This document shows positions 28,476-38,000 of a DNA stretch of 47,255 bases, piece by piece (positions within the stretch are counted from its first letter, which is position 1; each line of letters starts with the position of its first letter). Origin of the DNA: a virus; IMG/VR virus record IMGVR_UViG_3300029448_000072, positions 1 through 47,255 of that record; one strand, written 5' to 3'. The translations under genes were made by a program, and so were the position numbers. Below the pieces are notes generated by a model. That model did no database searches. It was not told where the DNA came from and was given only the letters and a program-made list of their open reading frames with translations.

Positions 28476-29332
28476 GCTTAGTAAAACCTGTAACAAGAAA
28501 AACATTTAAAATTAGACCATCAGGTAGAAGTAGTGATTTTATATCACCTAGTTTTGGCTATGGTTGTTTACTTGAATGTGCATATTGTTATATGAAAAGA
28601 CACAAACCTAAAGGATTAGATTATTCTACAAATATTAATCAAATACTTGACGAGATAAATGCTCATGTTATGTTTGCTGTTATAGATAAACCAAATCAAA
28701 CAGACCCTAAATACATAACTTATGATATTGCTTGTAATGAAGATTTTGCTTTTCATAGTAAGTTTTATGATTGGCAAAAAATATTTGAGTTTTTTGTAGA
28801 GCATCCAAAAGCAAAAGCTACATTTGCAACTAAAGTTATACCTGAAGAATTTCTAGAATTTAATCCACAAGAAAAAGTTAGAATTAGATTTAGCTTAATG
28901 CCACAACAAATTGCATCAATATTAGAACCAAACACACCTGATATTAAAGACAGAATAAAAGCAATCAATAAGTTTAAAAAAGCAGGGTATGATGTACATA
29001 TTAACTACTCTCCTGTTGTATACTATGACAATTGGATTCAAGATTACATAGATTTATTTAATTTAGTAGATGCTATTGTTGATGACCAAGAAAATGTATT
29101 ATCAGAAGTAATATTTCTTACTCATAATAAAAATAAACACAAATATAATTTAGAGAATCACACAGAAGCAGAAAAATTACTATGGAGACCATCAATACAA
29201 GAAGTTAAAACATCAAATTATGGTGGTATGAATATTAGATATCAAAGAGAACTAAAATACCGATTAATTGATGATTTTAAACATTATCATAAACAAATTG
29301 TTCCGTGGAACAAAATAAGATACATATTTTAA
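28472..29332 (+). CDS. spore photoproduct lyase-like radical SAM protein
   Basis: A 286-residue protein aligns along its whole length with spore photoproduct lyases. The [4Fe-4S] motif is CLLECAYC (Cys32, 36, 39) in SFGYGCLLECAYCYM. Cys88 in IACNED corresponds to the hydrogen-donor cysteine of the Bacillus enzyme (ASCTSD), and ATFATKV, RIRFSLMPQQI and HINYSPVVYYDNW match further conserved blocks. It could repair a UV thymine lesion such as 5-thyminyl-5,6-dihydrothymine by hydrogen abstraction, or modify DNA in another way. It is translationally coupled to the adenine methylase. Spores are not expected in an AT-rich marine-type host, so a different role is possible. Confidence 0.8.
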   Translation: MSLVKPVTRKTFKIRPSGRSSDFISPSFGYGCLLECAYCYMKRHKPKGLDYSTNINQILDEINAHVMFAVIDKPNQTDPKYITYDIACNEDFAFHSKFYDWQKIFEFFVEHPKAKATFATKVIPEEFLEFNPQEKVRIRFSLMPQQIASILEPNTPDIKDRIKAINKFKKAGYDVHINYSPVVYYDNWIQDYIDLFNLVDAIVDDQENVLSEVIFLTHNKNKHKYNLENHTEAEKLLWRPSIQEVKTSNYGGMNIRYQRELKYRLIDDFKHYHKQIVPWNKIRYIF

Positions 29333-29342
29333 AGGAGGATGT

Positions 29343-30731
29343 ATGGCAGTAAACACTTTTCCACATTCATTAGAAGCAGAAGAAGCTGTAATTGGCTCAA
29401 TATTACTTAAAGGTAATGATGTTTATTCTAAATGTAATGGTTGGATAAGAGATAGTGATGCTTTTTATAATGGCGATTTAAAAGCTATTTGGAATGCATT
29501 TACAATTATGCATAGAGATGGAGAAAGTATTGATACAATAACATTATCACAGCATTTAAAAGATAAAAACTTAATTAACAATGATACAAACTTATCAATA
29601 TACTATATTACAGGTTTATCAGAAAAAATACCATCAATTTCAAACGTAGAAAGTTATGCTAGAATAATATGGGAAAAATATATTAAGCGTGAAACAATTA
29701 AATCAGCTCATAAATTATACAGCGAAGGTTTAGATAATCAAGAAGACAAAGCAGAAGAATTACTATATGAACATTCTAGGTTGATTAATGAATTGCAAGA
29801 AATAGCTCCAAGTAAAAAGAGAGATATTAATGAAATTGTTAACGATACTGTAGATACATTAAAAACAGGTAGCAACATTATACCATTTGGCTATAAACCA
29901 CTTGACAATATTGCAGGTGGTATGACTAGAAAAGAAATTACGGTCATTGGTGGTAGGCCAGGTCATGGTAAGACCACTTTAACAACGAACTTAACCTTGA
30001 GTTTATTAAAGCAGGGTTACAAAGTTATGCTGTTTAATCGTGAGATGAGTAACAGCGAGATGATGAAGAAGTTCTTTGTTATGAGTAGCGATGGATTATC
30101 GTATCAAGACTTGCGTGTTGGCGATATGGATGAAGGTAGAATGGAAAACATTGAAATAATTGCTGATGAAGTTAAAAAGATGTTAGGTAATTTAATTATG
30201 TATGATGACATTAGAACTCTTGGTGATGCAATTAGAGAAATTGAAAGAGAAAAACCTGACGTAGTTATTGACGATTATATACAGCTTGTTAAAGTTAAGA
30301 ATAAAACAAACAAAGACAGACGTTTTGAGATTGAAGACATACTTACAGAATACAAATGGGTTTGCAAGAAACAAGATTGTAGTGCAATACTAGTATCACA
30401 GCTTAATCGTGAGATTGAGAAACGATTAGAACCTAGACCTAAAATGTCAGACTTTTCAGAAAGTGGTGCTATCGAGCAAACTGCTGAAACAGCTTTATTT
30501 GTATTTTATGGATATAATTTTGATGATGAAAAATATGATAAAAATGAAATTGAAGTTATTTGCGATAAAGCTCGTTATGGTAAAGTCGGAACATATGTTA
30601 TGGGTTTTAATGGCAGTAAGTGTAAATTCTACAATAATGGAGATGAAGCTAGAAATCATGCTAAATCTTTACAAGCAAAACATATTTCTAAAATAAGCAA
30701 AGAAAGAGCAATAGGAAAGGGGATGTTTTAA
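29343..30731 (+). CDS. replicative DNA helicase, DnaB-like
   Basis: A 462-residue DnaB-family protein: an N-terminal helical domain starting MAVNTFPHSLEAEEAVIGSI, then the RecA-like core with Walker A GGRPGHGKTT (residues 203-212) and Walker B DVVIDD (306-311, catalytic acid 310/311), followed by ILVSQLNREIEK and a GAIEQTAETALFVFY segment typical of the C-terminal motor. It would unwind the viral fork and load onto ssDNA. No helicase loader or primase gene is seen nearby, so host enzymes likely load it. AAAGGAGG precedes the start. Confidence 0.9.
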   Translation: MAVNTFPHSLEAEEAVIGSILLKGNDVYSKCNGWIRDSDAFYNGDLKAIWNAFTIMHRDGESIDTITLSQHLKDKNLINNDTNLSIYYITGLSEKIPSISNVESYARIIWEKYIKRETIKSAHKLYSEGLDNQEDKAEELLYEHSRLINELQEIAPSKKRDINEIVNDTVDTLKTGSNIIPFGYKPLDNIAGGMTRKEITVIGGRPGHGKTTLTTNLTLSLLKQGYKVMLFNREMSNSEMMKKFFVMSSDGLSYQDLRVGDMDEGRMENIEIIADEVKKMLGNLIMYDDIRTLGDAIREIEREKPDVVIDDYIQLVKVKNKTNKDRRFEIEDILTEYKWVCKKQDCSAILVSQLNREIEKRLEPRPKMSDFSESGAIEQTAETALFVFYGYNFDDEKYDKNEIEVICDKARYGKVGTYVMGFNGSKCKFYNNGDEARNHAKSLQAKHISKISKERAIGKGMF

Positions 30732-30928
30732 TGGATACAACTTCAACAGCAACAGTTAAATTTACAAGAGAAGAAATAGAAGTAATTCTTAATTCATTAA
30801 AATTGATTCTTAATACTGATTTGCCAATAGATGAGGATTTTCTAAAACCTTATTATGTTCTTAAATTAGATTTAGAAGAAATTAGAAAAAGTCTTGTAGA
30901 TGGTGAACAACAAGTGAATAACGTATGA
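30731..30928 (+). CDS. hypothetical acidic protein (65 aa)
   Basis: ATG at 30731 overlaps the helicase stop by one base (TAATG). The product is MDTTSTATVKFTREEIEVIL onward with acidic helices (LDLEEIRKSLVDGEQQ). Its end overlaps the RuvC-like start by four bases. It may be a small helicase or resolvase partner; no family is known to me. Confidence 0.58.
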   Translation: MDTTSTATVKFTREEIEVILNSLKLILNTDLPIDEDFLKPYYVLKLDLEEIRKSLVDGEQQVNNV

Positions 30929-31398
30929 CAGTTTTTAAAGGAACAAATCATGTTATAGGTATTGACCCTGGTAAAAGCGGAGGAATTGCTAGGGTCATAC
31001 AAATCAACGATGAAGAATTAATTTGGACTGCTCACAAATGCCCTGAAAATATTAAAGAAATGGACAATTTAGTTAAAATATTTAAGAAATTTCTTATTAA
31101 ACCTAAAGTTTTTATAGAAAGCGTACATGCATTCCCTACTGATGGTAGAAGCAGTGCATTTAAGTTTGGTATGAATTATGGTATATGGCAAGGAATTATA
31201 GCTGCAAACAATTTAGAACTAGAATTTGTTACTCCACAAAAATGGCAAAAACATTTTGGAAAACTACCTAAAGACAAAAAAGAAAGAAAAAATATTCTTA
31301 AAAAACTAGCTACAGATAAAACAAATATAAAAGCAACACTAAGCACAGCAGACGCAATATTAATAGCAGTTTATGGATATGAATATGAAGGAAATTAA
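30925..31398 (+). CDS. RuvC-like Holliday junction resolvase
   Basis: The 157-residue protein has an RNase H-like fold with acidic triad HVIGIDPGKSGG (Asp14), FIESVHAF (Glu65) and STADAILIA (Asp143). RuvC-like phage resolvases of this size cut four-way junctions and concatemer branches before packaging. It lies directly after the helicase, with a 4-base overlap with the 65-residue gene. A plausible functional link exists with the annealase and exonuclease upstream. Confidence 0.82.
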   Translation: MTVFKGTNHVIGIDPGKSGGIARVIQINDEELIWTAHKCPENIKEMDNLVKIFKKFLIKPKVFIESVHAFPTDGRSSAFKFGMNYGIWQGIIAANNLELEFVTPQKWQKHFGKLPKDKKERKNILKKLATDKTNIKATLSTADAILIAVYGYEYEGN

Positions 31399-31495
31399 AG
31401 AGTTTTTATCATTTGCATCAATTATACTGCCATTTATATTAATTATAACAGTAATTATGTATGCACTAGTTTGGTTATTCTATAATCTCTTCTAA
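31379..31495 (+). CDS. single-pass membrane micro-protein at convergent junction (38 aa)
   Basis: Frame MNMKEIKEFLSFASIILPFI (start at 31379 or 31385) is hydrophobic over about residues 12-34 and ends WLFYNLF. It overlaps the resolvase end and, by 21 bases, the 3' end of the leftward 1184-residue gene. No strong ribosome site is visible, so it may be coupled. A chance frame is possible, but a membrane-helix product is consistent with the other micro-genes here. Confidence 0.4.
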   Translation: MNMKEIKEFLSFASIILPFILIITVIMYALVWLFYNLF

Positions 31496-34400
31496 TTTTT
31501 CATCGATAAATTCACTAACAAATGGAGTTCTTGTAATTTCACGTGGAAGAACAGGGGAAAGAGCGTTTTTAATATCCTTCGCTTTTTCCTCTGAATCTGC
31601 GTCACTTAGTAAAGACATTAATGCCATAAATGTATCATATGTTAAAGTCCAGCCATAACCTGCTGGTGTTCTACGCATATAGTATTCAAATGTATCTTTA
31701 ACATCCTCTTCATCTTCTCCCCAATCTCCTAAACTCATAGCTATTAATATATTTGGTATAATCATAGAAAGTGATATTAAATCAGATGTCATACCACCTA
31801 TTGTTTTCATTCCAGGAGTCATATATACTGCTTTTTTAACTCCAGGTAAATGTCTAGCTACAGCAAAAGGTCCAAATATAAAAAGGTCTACAAATGGAGT
31901 TAACACACCTTGTATCGCAATAAAATTTCTTAAAGAAGCGACAGATGGTCTAGTTGTTCTTAATACTTTTTGTGGTGCACCTCTTAAATTAAACAGTTCT
32001 TTTAATAAAGAAGAAATTGTTTTAAACCTACCCTTATCTGCATAATCTTGCATTTCATAATAAGCATCTTTAAACTTGTCAACGTCTGCACCAAATTTTT
32101 GTATAGCATAATATTTAAATTTTGTTAAAAATCCACCTACTTCTCCTCTGCTAATCTCACCTATATTTTCTCTACCTACACTAAAAGCAGATATTTGAAC
32201 ATATAGTCTTCCTATGTTAATAGCAGCTTCTAGATTTTCACCTTTTAATTCATCTAAAGGAACATTTGGTATTAATTTAGATTCCATAGCTGAATTTATA
32301 GCTGCAACAAATTGCCAAGTTCTTAATGTTTTTTCTGTCTCACCCATCGTAAGTTTATGTCTTTGTAAAAATTCACCCCAATTTGATATTACAGAACCAA
32401 AAGCTCTATAAGGAACATTCTTTATAGTTTTCTTTACATCAAATTGTTTTTCAATAGCCCAGTTTGCAAAAACATTTACCATTCTTCTTCGTTTATCACT
32501 TTTTCTTTGAGAAATTCTTCTTTTTGTACGCTCTTCACTAGGTACATTTTCAATACTAACTATTAATTTTTCTCTAAGTTTTCTTAATGATTTATTTTTA
32601 TTTTTACCACTATTAACATCTTTCCAATAAAGCATAACAGCAGTTGTAATTTCATTAGCTTGATTAATTGTTAAATCCATATCAACAGCTTTTTGAACAA
32701 GACCTCGCTGTATAAAATCACTAAAGTCTACAATGCCTGAAATCTTAACTAAGTTTTGTACTGCATCTTTTTGTTTTCTCATAACAGCAAGAGCTTTTGT
32801 CATATTTCTTATACCAAGATGAAAAAACCCCTCTTGTATAGCAGTAGAGTTTAAAACAGCTGAAGATGTACCTCTTAAATGCATACCTGTAATCCAACTA
32901 TTAAATGCTCTTATTCTGCCTGATAAAATTTCAGTTGTTACTCCTACTAATGGTATTTTATTTAAAAATGTTTGGACAGTTTCTAAATCAGTTGGTATAC
33001 CCATAAAGCTTGAACGAGCACTTGGGTCGTTATTAATACCCTTGTATTGAGATACAATAGAATCTTTAGCAGCAATACTTTCTGCATCTCGTAAAGACTT
33101 TAATAATCTAATAGAAAGTCTATTTCTTTCTAACCCACTAAATAATCTATTTAAATATTCACCATAAACAAGTTTGTCAGCTCTTTGATTTCTAACATCA
33201 AAAGAGTTTGTAATTGTTTTTAATACAGATACATCTCTAGCTATTGGCATTGTATTTCCATAAACATCTGTTGGGTAACCATCTAGTCTGTTTCTTATAA
33301 GCTCCATTCTTGCTACTTCAGCACTAAGACTTTTGTATGTATCCATACTTTTATTATACACATTTTTATATTCCAAATTACTTTTATCTGACATATATAA
33401 ATTTCTAGAAGCAACTAATTCGTTAGCTGCTTTTTTCATATTTTCTTTAGCTTCGTTTAAAGCTTCTTCCCACATTACAGTTTTAAAATAATCTTGCTCG
33501 TATAAAATAGGGAACGTACCTTTTCTTTCAGCAAATTCTTGTGAACCAAATATATAAGGGTCAAGTAAAGAATAACTACCAAATGCATCTATAATATAAG
33601 TTAAGTCATCTTGCTCTTTTTCTGTTAAAAGTTTAAATGCATCTTCTTGTGTTGCATCAGCAGATTTTAATAAAGCTTCTATTTGTTCATTATTAAGATT
33701 TGGAAAATATTGTTTTAATTCAATCATTAATTGATTGTGAGCTTGTTCAAACATTTTAGAAGCATATTTAAATACTTCTGAGTGTATACCTCTAGCTTGT
33801 TCTTCATATTTTGTTAACTGTTTGTTTTGATTAGTTAACTGTTTTACCATTTTTACATAATTATTATCAACACCAAAAGACCTATGGTATCTTTCTGTTT
33901 TCTTTTGCTCGTTTCTAGGTAGGTTTTTAACACTAGACCTTATTTTGACATATTCATCAAATGTTACAAAATTTTGATATTCATAAATAGGGTCACCTGT
34001 AGATTCATATCTTCTAACATTACCATCATCATCAAGAGATACATCATAAGTACTAGCTATTTTATATTGAGCTCCATCCCATTTAACCCAACCTGCAAGT
34101 ATTCTCTGAAAAAAGTCTATAACATATTCATCGTTAAAATCTAATGCCTCTCTTAACTCTAAATCTAAAACTCTATCGCCAAGAGATTGCACATTTTCAT
34201 ATATTTTATCTATACCATAAGTACGTTTTTTTGATAATTTATCAAAAGATGTATCTGCAAATGCATTTTTTTCTGTAAATCTATTAATATGTCTAGTAAT
34301 ATTTTGTGTATAGTTAATAACACCTTCTGCCATGTTAGCAATTGCACCTGTGTAATCATATTTACCTAAACCTCTAGCAGTTTTTAATTCTACTCTTAGC

Positions 34401-35029
34401 TTACCAATAACTCCTCTACCTAATTTATTTCCATTACCATTTTCGACAATATCTTGTGCTTTACCTAATAATAATCTTAAAGAACCAATAGACAAGTCAG
34501 AATAATTTACACCTGCATATTGTAATTGTATTTTTTGTAAAATTAATTTAGCAGGTTCGTATGGTTTATATTGTATTTTATTTTTATCTGCAAAATTTTT
34601 AATTATTTTAGTTTCTTTTGCATTATAAGAATCTTTTAATTTAGGTAATTTAGATACTTCAGCTTTTCTACTTTCAACGCCTCTAGCAATAGCAGTTTTT
34701 CTTTCAGTTTTTAGCATAGCAAGAGCTGCTTCCTCTTGTATCATCTTTCTTATTCCAGGATTAGCATCTAAAATAGCTGTTAAATTTGTTAATAAATAAT
34801 TTCTTTCAGCTTCTTTACCTTTATAATCTTGATTTATTTTTCTTTGTAAAGTTTTATCGCTTATAACTTTTCTACCTGTAAGTTTATCAAGAAAATATCC
34901 CTTTATGCCTGTAAGCATTTCTCTATCTTCTCTAGACAATTCAACATCTCTAAAAAATAGTTCATCCTGTAGATTGTCATTATTTTTTAAACTCTCTACA
35001 GTTGATTTTTTTACATCACAAGATTTCAT
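31475..35029 (-). CDS. large internal virion protein (1184 aa)
   Basis: A very long, mostly helical and charged protein. Residues ~1-250 are strongly helical (ELSREDREMLTGIKGYFLDK), the middle is mixed, and near the C-terminus are hydrophobic runs: about residues 1036-1062 (IAIQGVLTPFVDLFIFGPFA) and 1077-1103 (DLISLSMIIPNILIAMSLGD). Large helical proteins with late hydrophobic parts next to another giant protein at the end of a podoviral late operon resemble T7-type ejected core proteins that cross the membrane with the DNA. ATG directly follows the stop of the 2673-residue gene. No enzyme motif is recognised; assignment rests on architecture. Confidence 0.65.
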   Translation of the reverse strand: MKSCDVKKSTVESLKNNDNLQDELFFRDVELSREDREMLTGIKGYFLDKLTGRKVISDKTLQRKINQDYKGKEAERNYLLTNLTAILDANPGIRKMIQEEAALAMLKTERKTAIARGVESRKAEVSKLPKLKDSYNAKETKIIKNFADKNKIQYKPYEPAKLILQKIQLQYAGVNYSDLSIGSLRLLLGKAQDIVENGNGNKLGRGVIGKLRVELKTARGLGKYDYTGAIANMAEGVINYTQNITRHINRFTEKNAFADTSFDKLSKKRTYGIDKIYENVQSLGDRVLDLELREALDFNDEYVIDFFQRILAGWVKWDGAQYKIASTYDVSLDDDGNVRRYESTGDPIYEYQNFVTFDEYVKIRSSVKNLPRNEQKKTERYHRSFGVDNNYVKMVKQLTNQNKQLTKYEEQARGIHSEVFKYASKMFEQAHNQLMIELKQYFPNLNNEQIEALLKSADATQEDAFKLLTEKEQDDLTYIIDAFGSYSLLDPYIFGSQEFAERKGTFPILYEQDYFKTVMWEEALNEAKENMKKAANELVASRNLYMSDKSNLEYKNVYNKSMDTYKSLSAEVARMELIRNRLDGYPTDVYGNTMPIARDVSVLKTITNSFDVRNQRADKLVYGEYLNRLFSGLERNRLSIRLLKSLRDAESIAAKDSIVSQYKGINNDPSARSSFMGIPTDLETVQTFLNKIPLVGVTTEILSGRIRAFNSWITGMHLRGTSSAVLNSTAIQEGFFHLGIRNMTKALAVMRKQKDAVQNLVKISGIVDFSDFIQRGLVQKAVDMDLTINQANEITTAVMLYWKDVNSGKNKNKSLRKLREKLIVSIENVPSEERTKRRISQRKSDKRRRMVNVFANWAIEKQFDVKKTIKNVPYRAFGSVISNWGEFLQRHKLTMGETEKTLRTWQFVAAINSAMESKLIPNVPLDELKGENLEAAINIGRLYVQISAFSVGRENIGEISRGEVGGFLTKFKYYAIQKFGADVDKFKDAYYEMQDYADKGRFKTISSLLKELFNLRGAPQKVLRTTRPSVASLRNFIAIQGVLTPFVDLFIFGPFAVARHLPGVKKAVYMTPGMKTIGGMTSDLISLSMIIPNILIAMSLGDWGEDEEDVKDTFEYYMRRTPAGYGWTLTYDTFMALMSLLSDADSEEKAKDIKNALSPVLPREITRTPFVSEFIDEKLEEIIE

Positions 35030-38000
35030 TTAACAATTCCTCTTTATATCATTAATAGAAGAGTTAGGATTGGGTGTTCCTGACATTATTGTACTATCTT
35101 TTGCTCTACTTAATTTATTTTCATCTAAAGTATAATCTATTTCTGAATCAATTAATTCTTTTACAGCACTATTATAAAAATTAATATATTCTTTAAAAGT
35201 ATCTGCGTCTAATAAACTTAAATCTTTAGGACTATCACCAACAGGTGGTATAGTTCCTGATTCTGCAATTAAACTAATTCTTCCACTATCTGCCATTCTC
35301 ATTCCTTGATTAAAGTATGCTAGTGTAGCAGCTCTTCTTTCAGTTAGATTTAAATCATGGAATCTTCCTGCAAAATCATTAATAATTTTATTCATATCAT
35401 CATCTGTATTCCAACCATCAATTTCTCTACTACCATTAGCAAACAATGTTGATATTCTATAACTTAATGCAGATGCATAATCAACGCCTCTCTTTCCTTC
35501 TTTACTAGCTTCCATTTCTACAATAGCATCTTGCAATTTATTAAGAGCTTTTATATGTGCATTATAATAAATATTTTCATGCAAAGAAACAGGACTTCCA
35601 TCATGATATGGTTTTATATAAACATCTTCATATTTTTTACCAAGAGATATTGCAATATCTTCGTGTATGCTTGTTGTATTAGAACCATCTTCATTTGTTT
35701 TAAAATTAGGAACAACATTCATGCCTGAAAAAAGAGGGCTAGCAGATAATTCCCAATACATATTAGTTTCTTTAGCTTCTGTAAATTTAGAATATCCACG
35801 AGATTTTTCTATTGTCTTTTTTAAACTATAAGAACCTTCATCGTAATCTCTACCATATTTTATTTCAGATACAGTCTTATGTTTAGTATAAAGTTTATTT
35901 ATTATTTGAATATCTACATCAGTTAGTGGATTACCATCTGTTCTTTCAAATAGTAAACTTAATAAATTGTTTTTACTGTAATTCCATTGTCTTAATAATA
36001 AAAACTCTACATTGTCAACAGAGGCTTGTAAATATATTCTTAATATATTGTCTACAGTATCAGATATATTACTAAAAGGGTCAGTAATTTTATTATTGCC
36101 TTGTTTTAATTGTAAACCGTATTGTTCATTTTTTCCTGATACAGTAACTGAGTCTAGTGTTTCTTGCAGTATGCCATAAACCATCTGAATATTTGCTATT
36201 TCTGCAACAGCATTTTGTCCTGATGTAATTGCGTATGTTAATTCAAATAAATCATTTTTATTAGATAAATCATATTTTTTAGATTTATTTACATATTTAT
36301 TTAAATCAATAGGTTTTGCATCACCAATCTCTTTATACATTCTTATCATTTCTTTTTCTAGTTTTGGTGGCAGTTTTTCTAATGTAACAGAATCACCATC
36401 ACTATCACCTTCTAAATCAACAAACAATAATTCTTCATTAACAATAACTACTCCTGTTTGATTATGCAAACTATGAACTTTTACCATAGCACCACCATTA
36501 ATATGAGGCACAGGAGAACGAGTTATAAGCATTTGATAATCAGCAGTTTTAAGCCATTCATTAACTTCTTCAATTGTTGGTTTATATGTACCTGTTATAT
36601 TTTCAGCTTTTTTATAAGCAGCTATTACAGATGAAGCATCATTTTTAGAAATAGACACCTCTTTATAACCTAAAGTTTTTGTGTAATCAACAAAAGTATC
36701 TCCTCTCAATCCTTCCATTTGACCAAATTGCATAGCATCTTCTACATACTGACTTTGTATTAATTTTTCTAATAAATTACGACCAAATTTGTGCAAACCT
36801 AATCCTAGCTGAAACATTTTAAATGTATAATCAGGCAAGTTATTGTCGTTGTTATATAATACTTTAAAAAAGTCTGCAATCTTTTTCTGTGGACTGCCTT
36901 GTTTATCAAACCTTGTAATTGCAAATACATACTTACTTAATCTTCTATTAAGAATAGGAAGCATTTCTTCTTTCCAAGCTTTTAATACACCTTCATCATG
37001 TATATAATTAAATAGCTGTTGAGAAGAGCGTGCACTATCATTTCTTTTATCAGGCATTTTAATCATACCAAAAGAACTTCCAGGAATAGTAAACTCAATC
37101 CCTCTTTCCATAGATTCTTTAAATTGTCCTGTTACAATTTTTGCTTCATCTTCTGTCATTAAAATATCAATAGGAACATTTTTATTATCAGTAATAATAC
37201 CATTTTCATCAATAGTTGCTATTAATCTTTCTTTATCTGTACCATAATCTTCATAAATAGAAACAGGTTGTAATGGTAAAAAATGTTGGTGCTTTACAAA
37301 CATAAAGCTACCATCTTCTTTTACTGCGTGTATAACTGTTTTGGCTTTAAAAGAATCATCTTTCATTCCAAAGTATTTTCTAAAGTTTTTAAATAATTCT
37401 AAAGAACCTAAACTAGAACCATCTAGTATATAAGTTTTCTTACCACCTCTTGTTACAATTGCATTTACAACTTTATCTCCTTGTACAAAACTAGCTTTAT
37501 CTTTATTAAATATTTTAGCAGTAGCAGATGGCATTTCATTAGAGTGAACAGCAGGAGTCAAAGGTATTTTAGCTCTTTTAAATATTGTTGCTCCATCATA
37601 GGTTAAATAACTAGGAAATACTTTTTCAGTCATTCTGTCTCTAGCTATTTCACCCGCTTGCCATCGCTGTAATGCTTCTTTTGATGCATCAGGAAATCTT
37701 TTTTCTCCTAAAAAGTTTTCAATTACTTTATTTGTATAAATATCAGGTTCTAATTCTTGTTTAGACTCCCAATAAGCTCTTGCATTTTTTGCTTGTACCT
37801 TATCTTGAGGTTGTATTTTAGTAAAGAAAAACTTTTCTTTTTCTCCTCTGTTTAAAAATAATACATAATCTTGCTTTAATAAATCTCTTTGTAAAATTTT
37901 TAGCTCTTCAACAGTTAAAGGGTTATATCTATTTTTATACTCAGATTTATTTTCTCCTATATTATTTATCATCATTTCAATGTCAGTACCTTTTAATACG

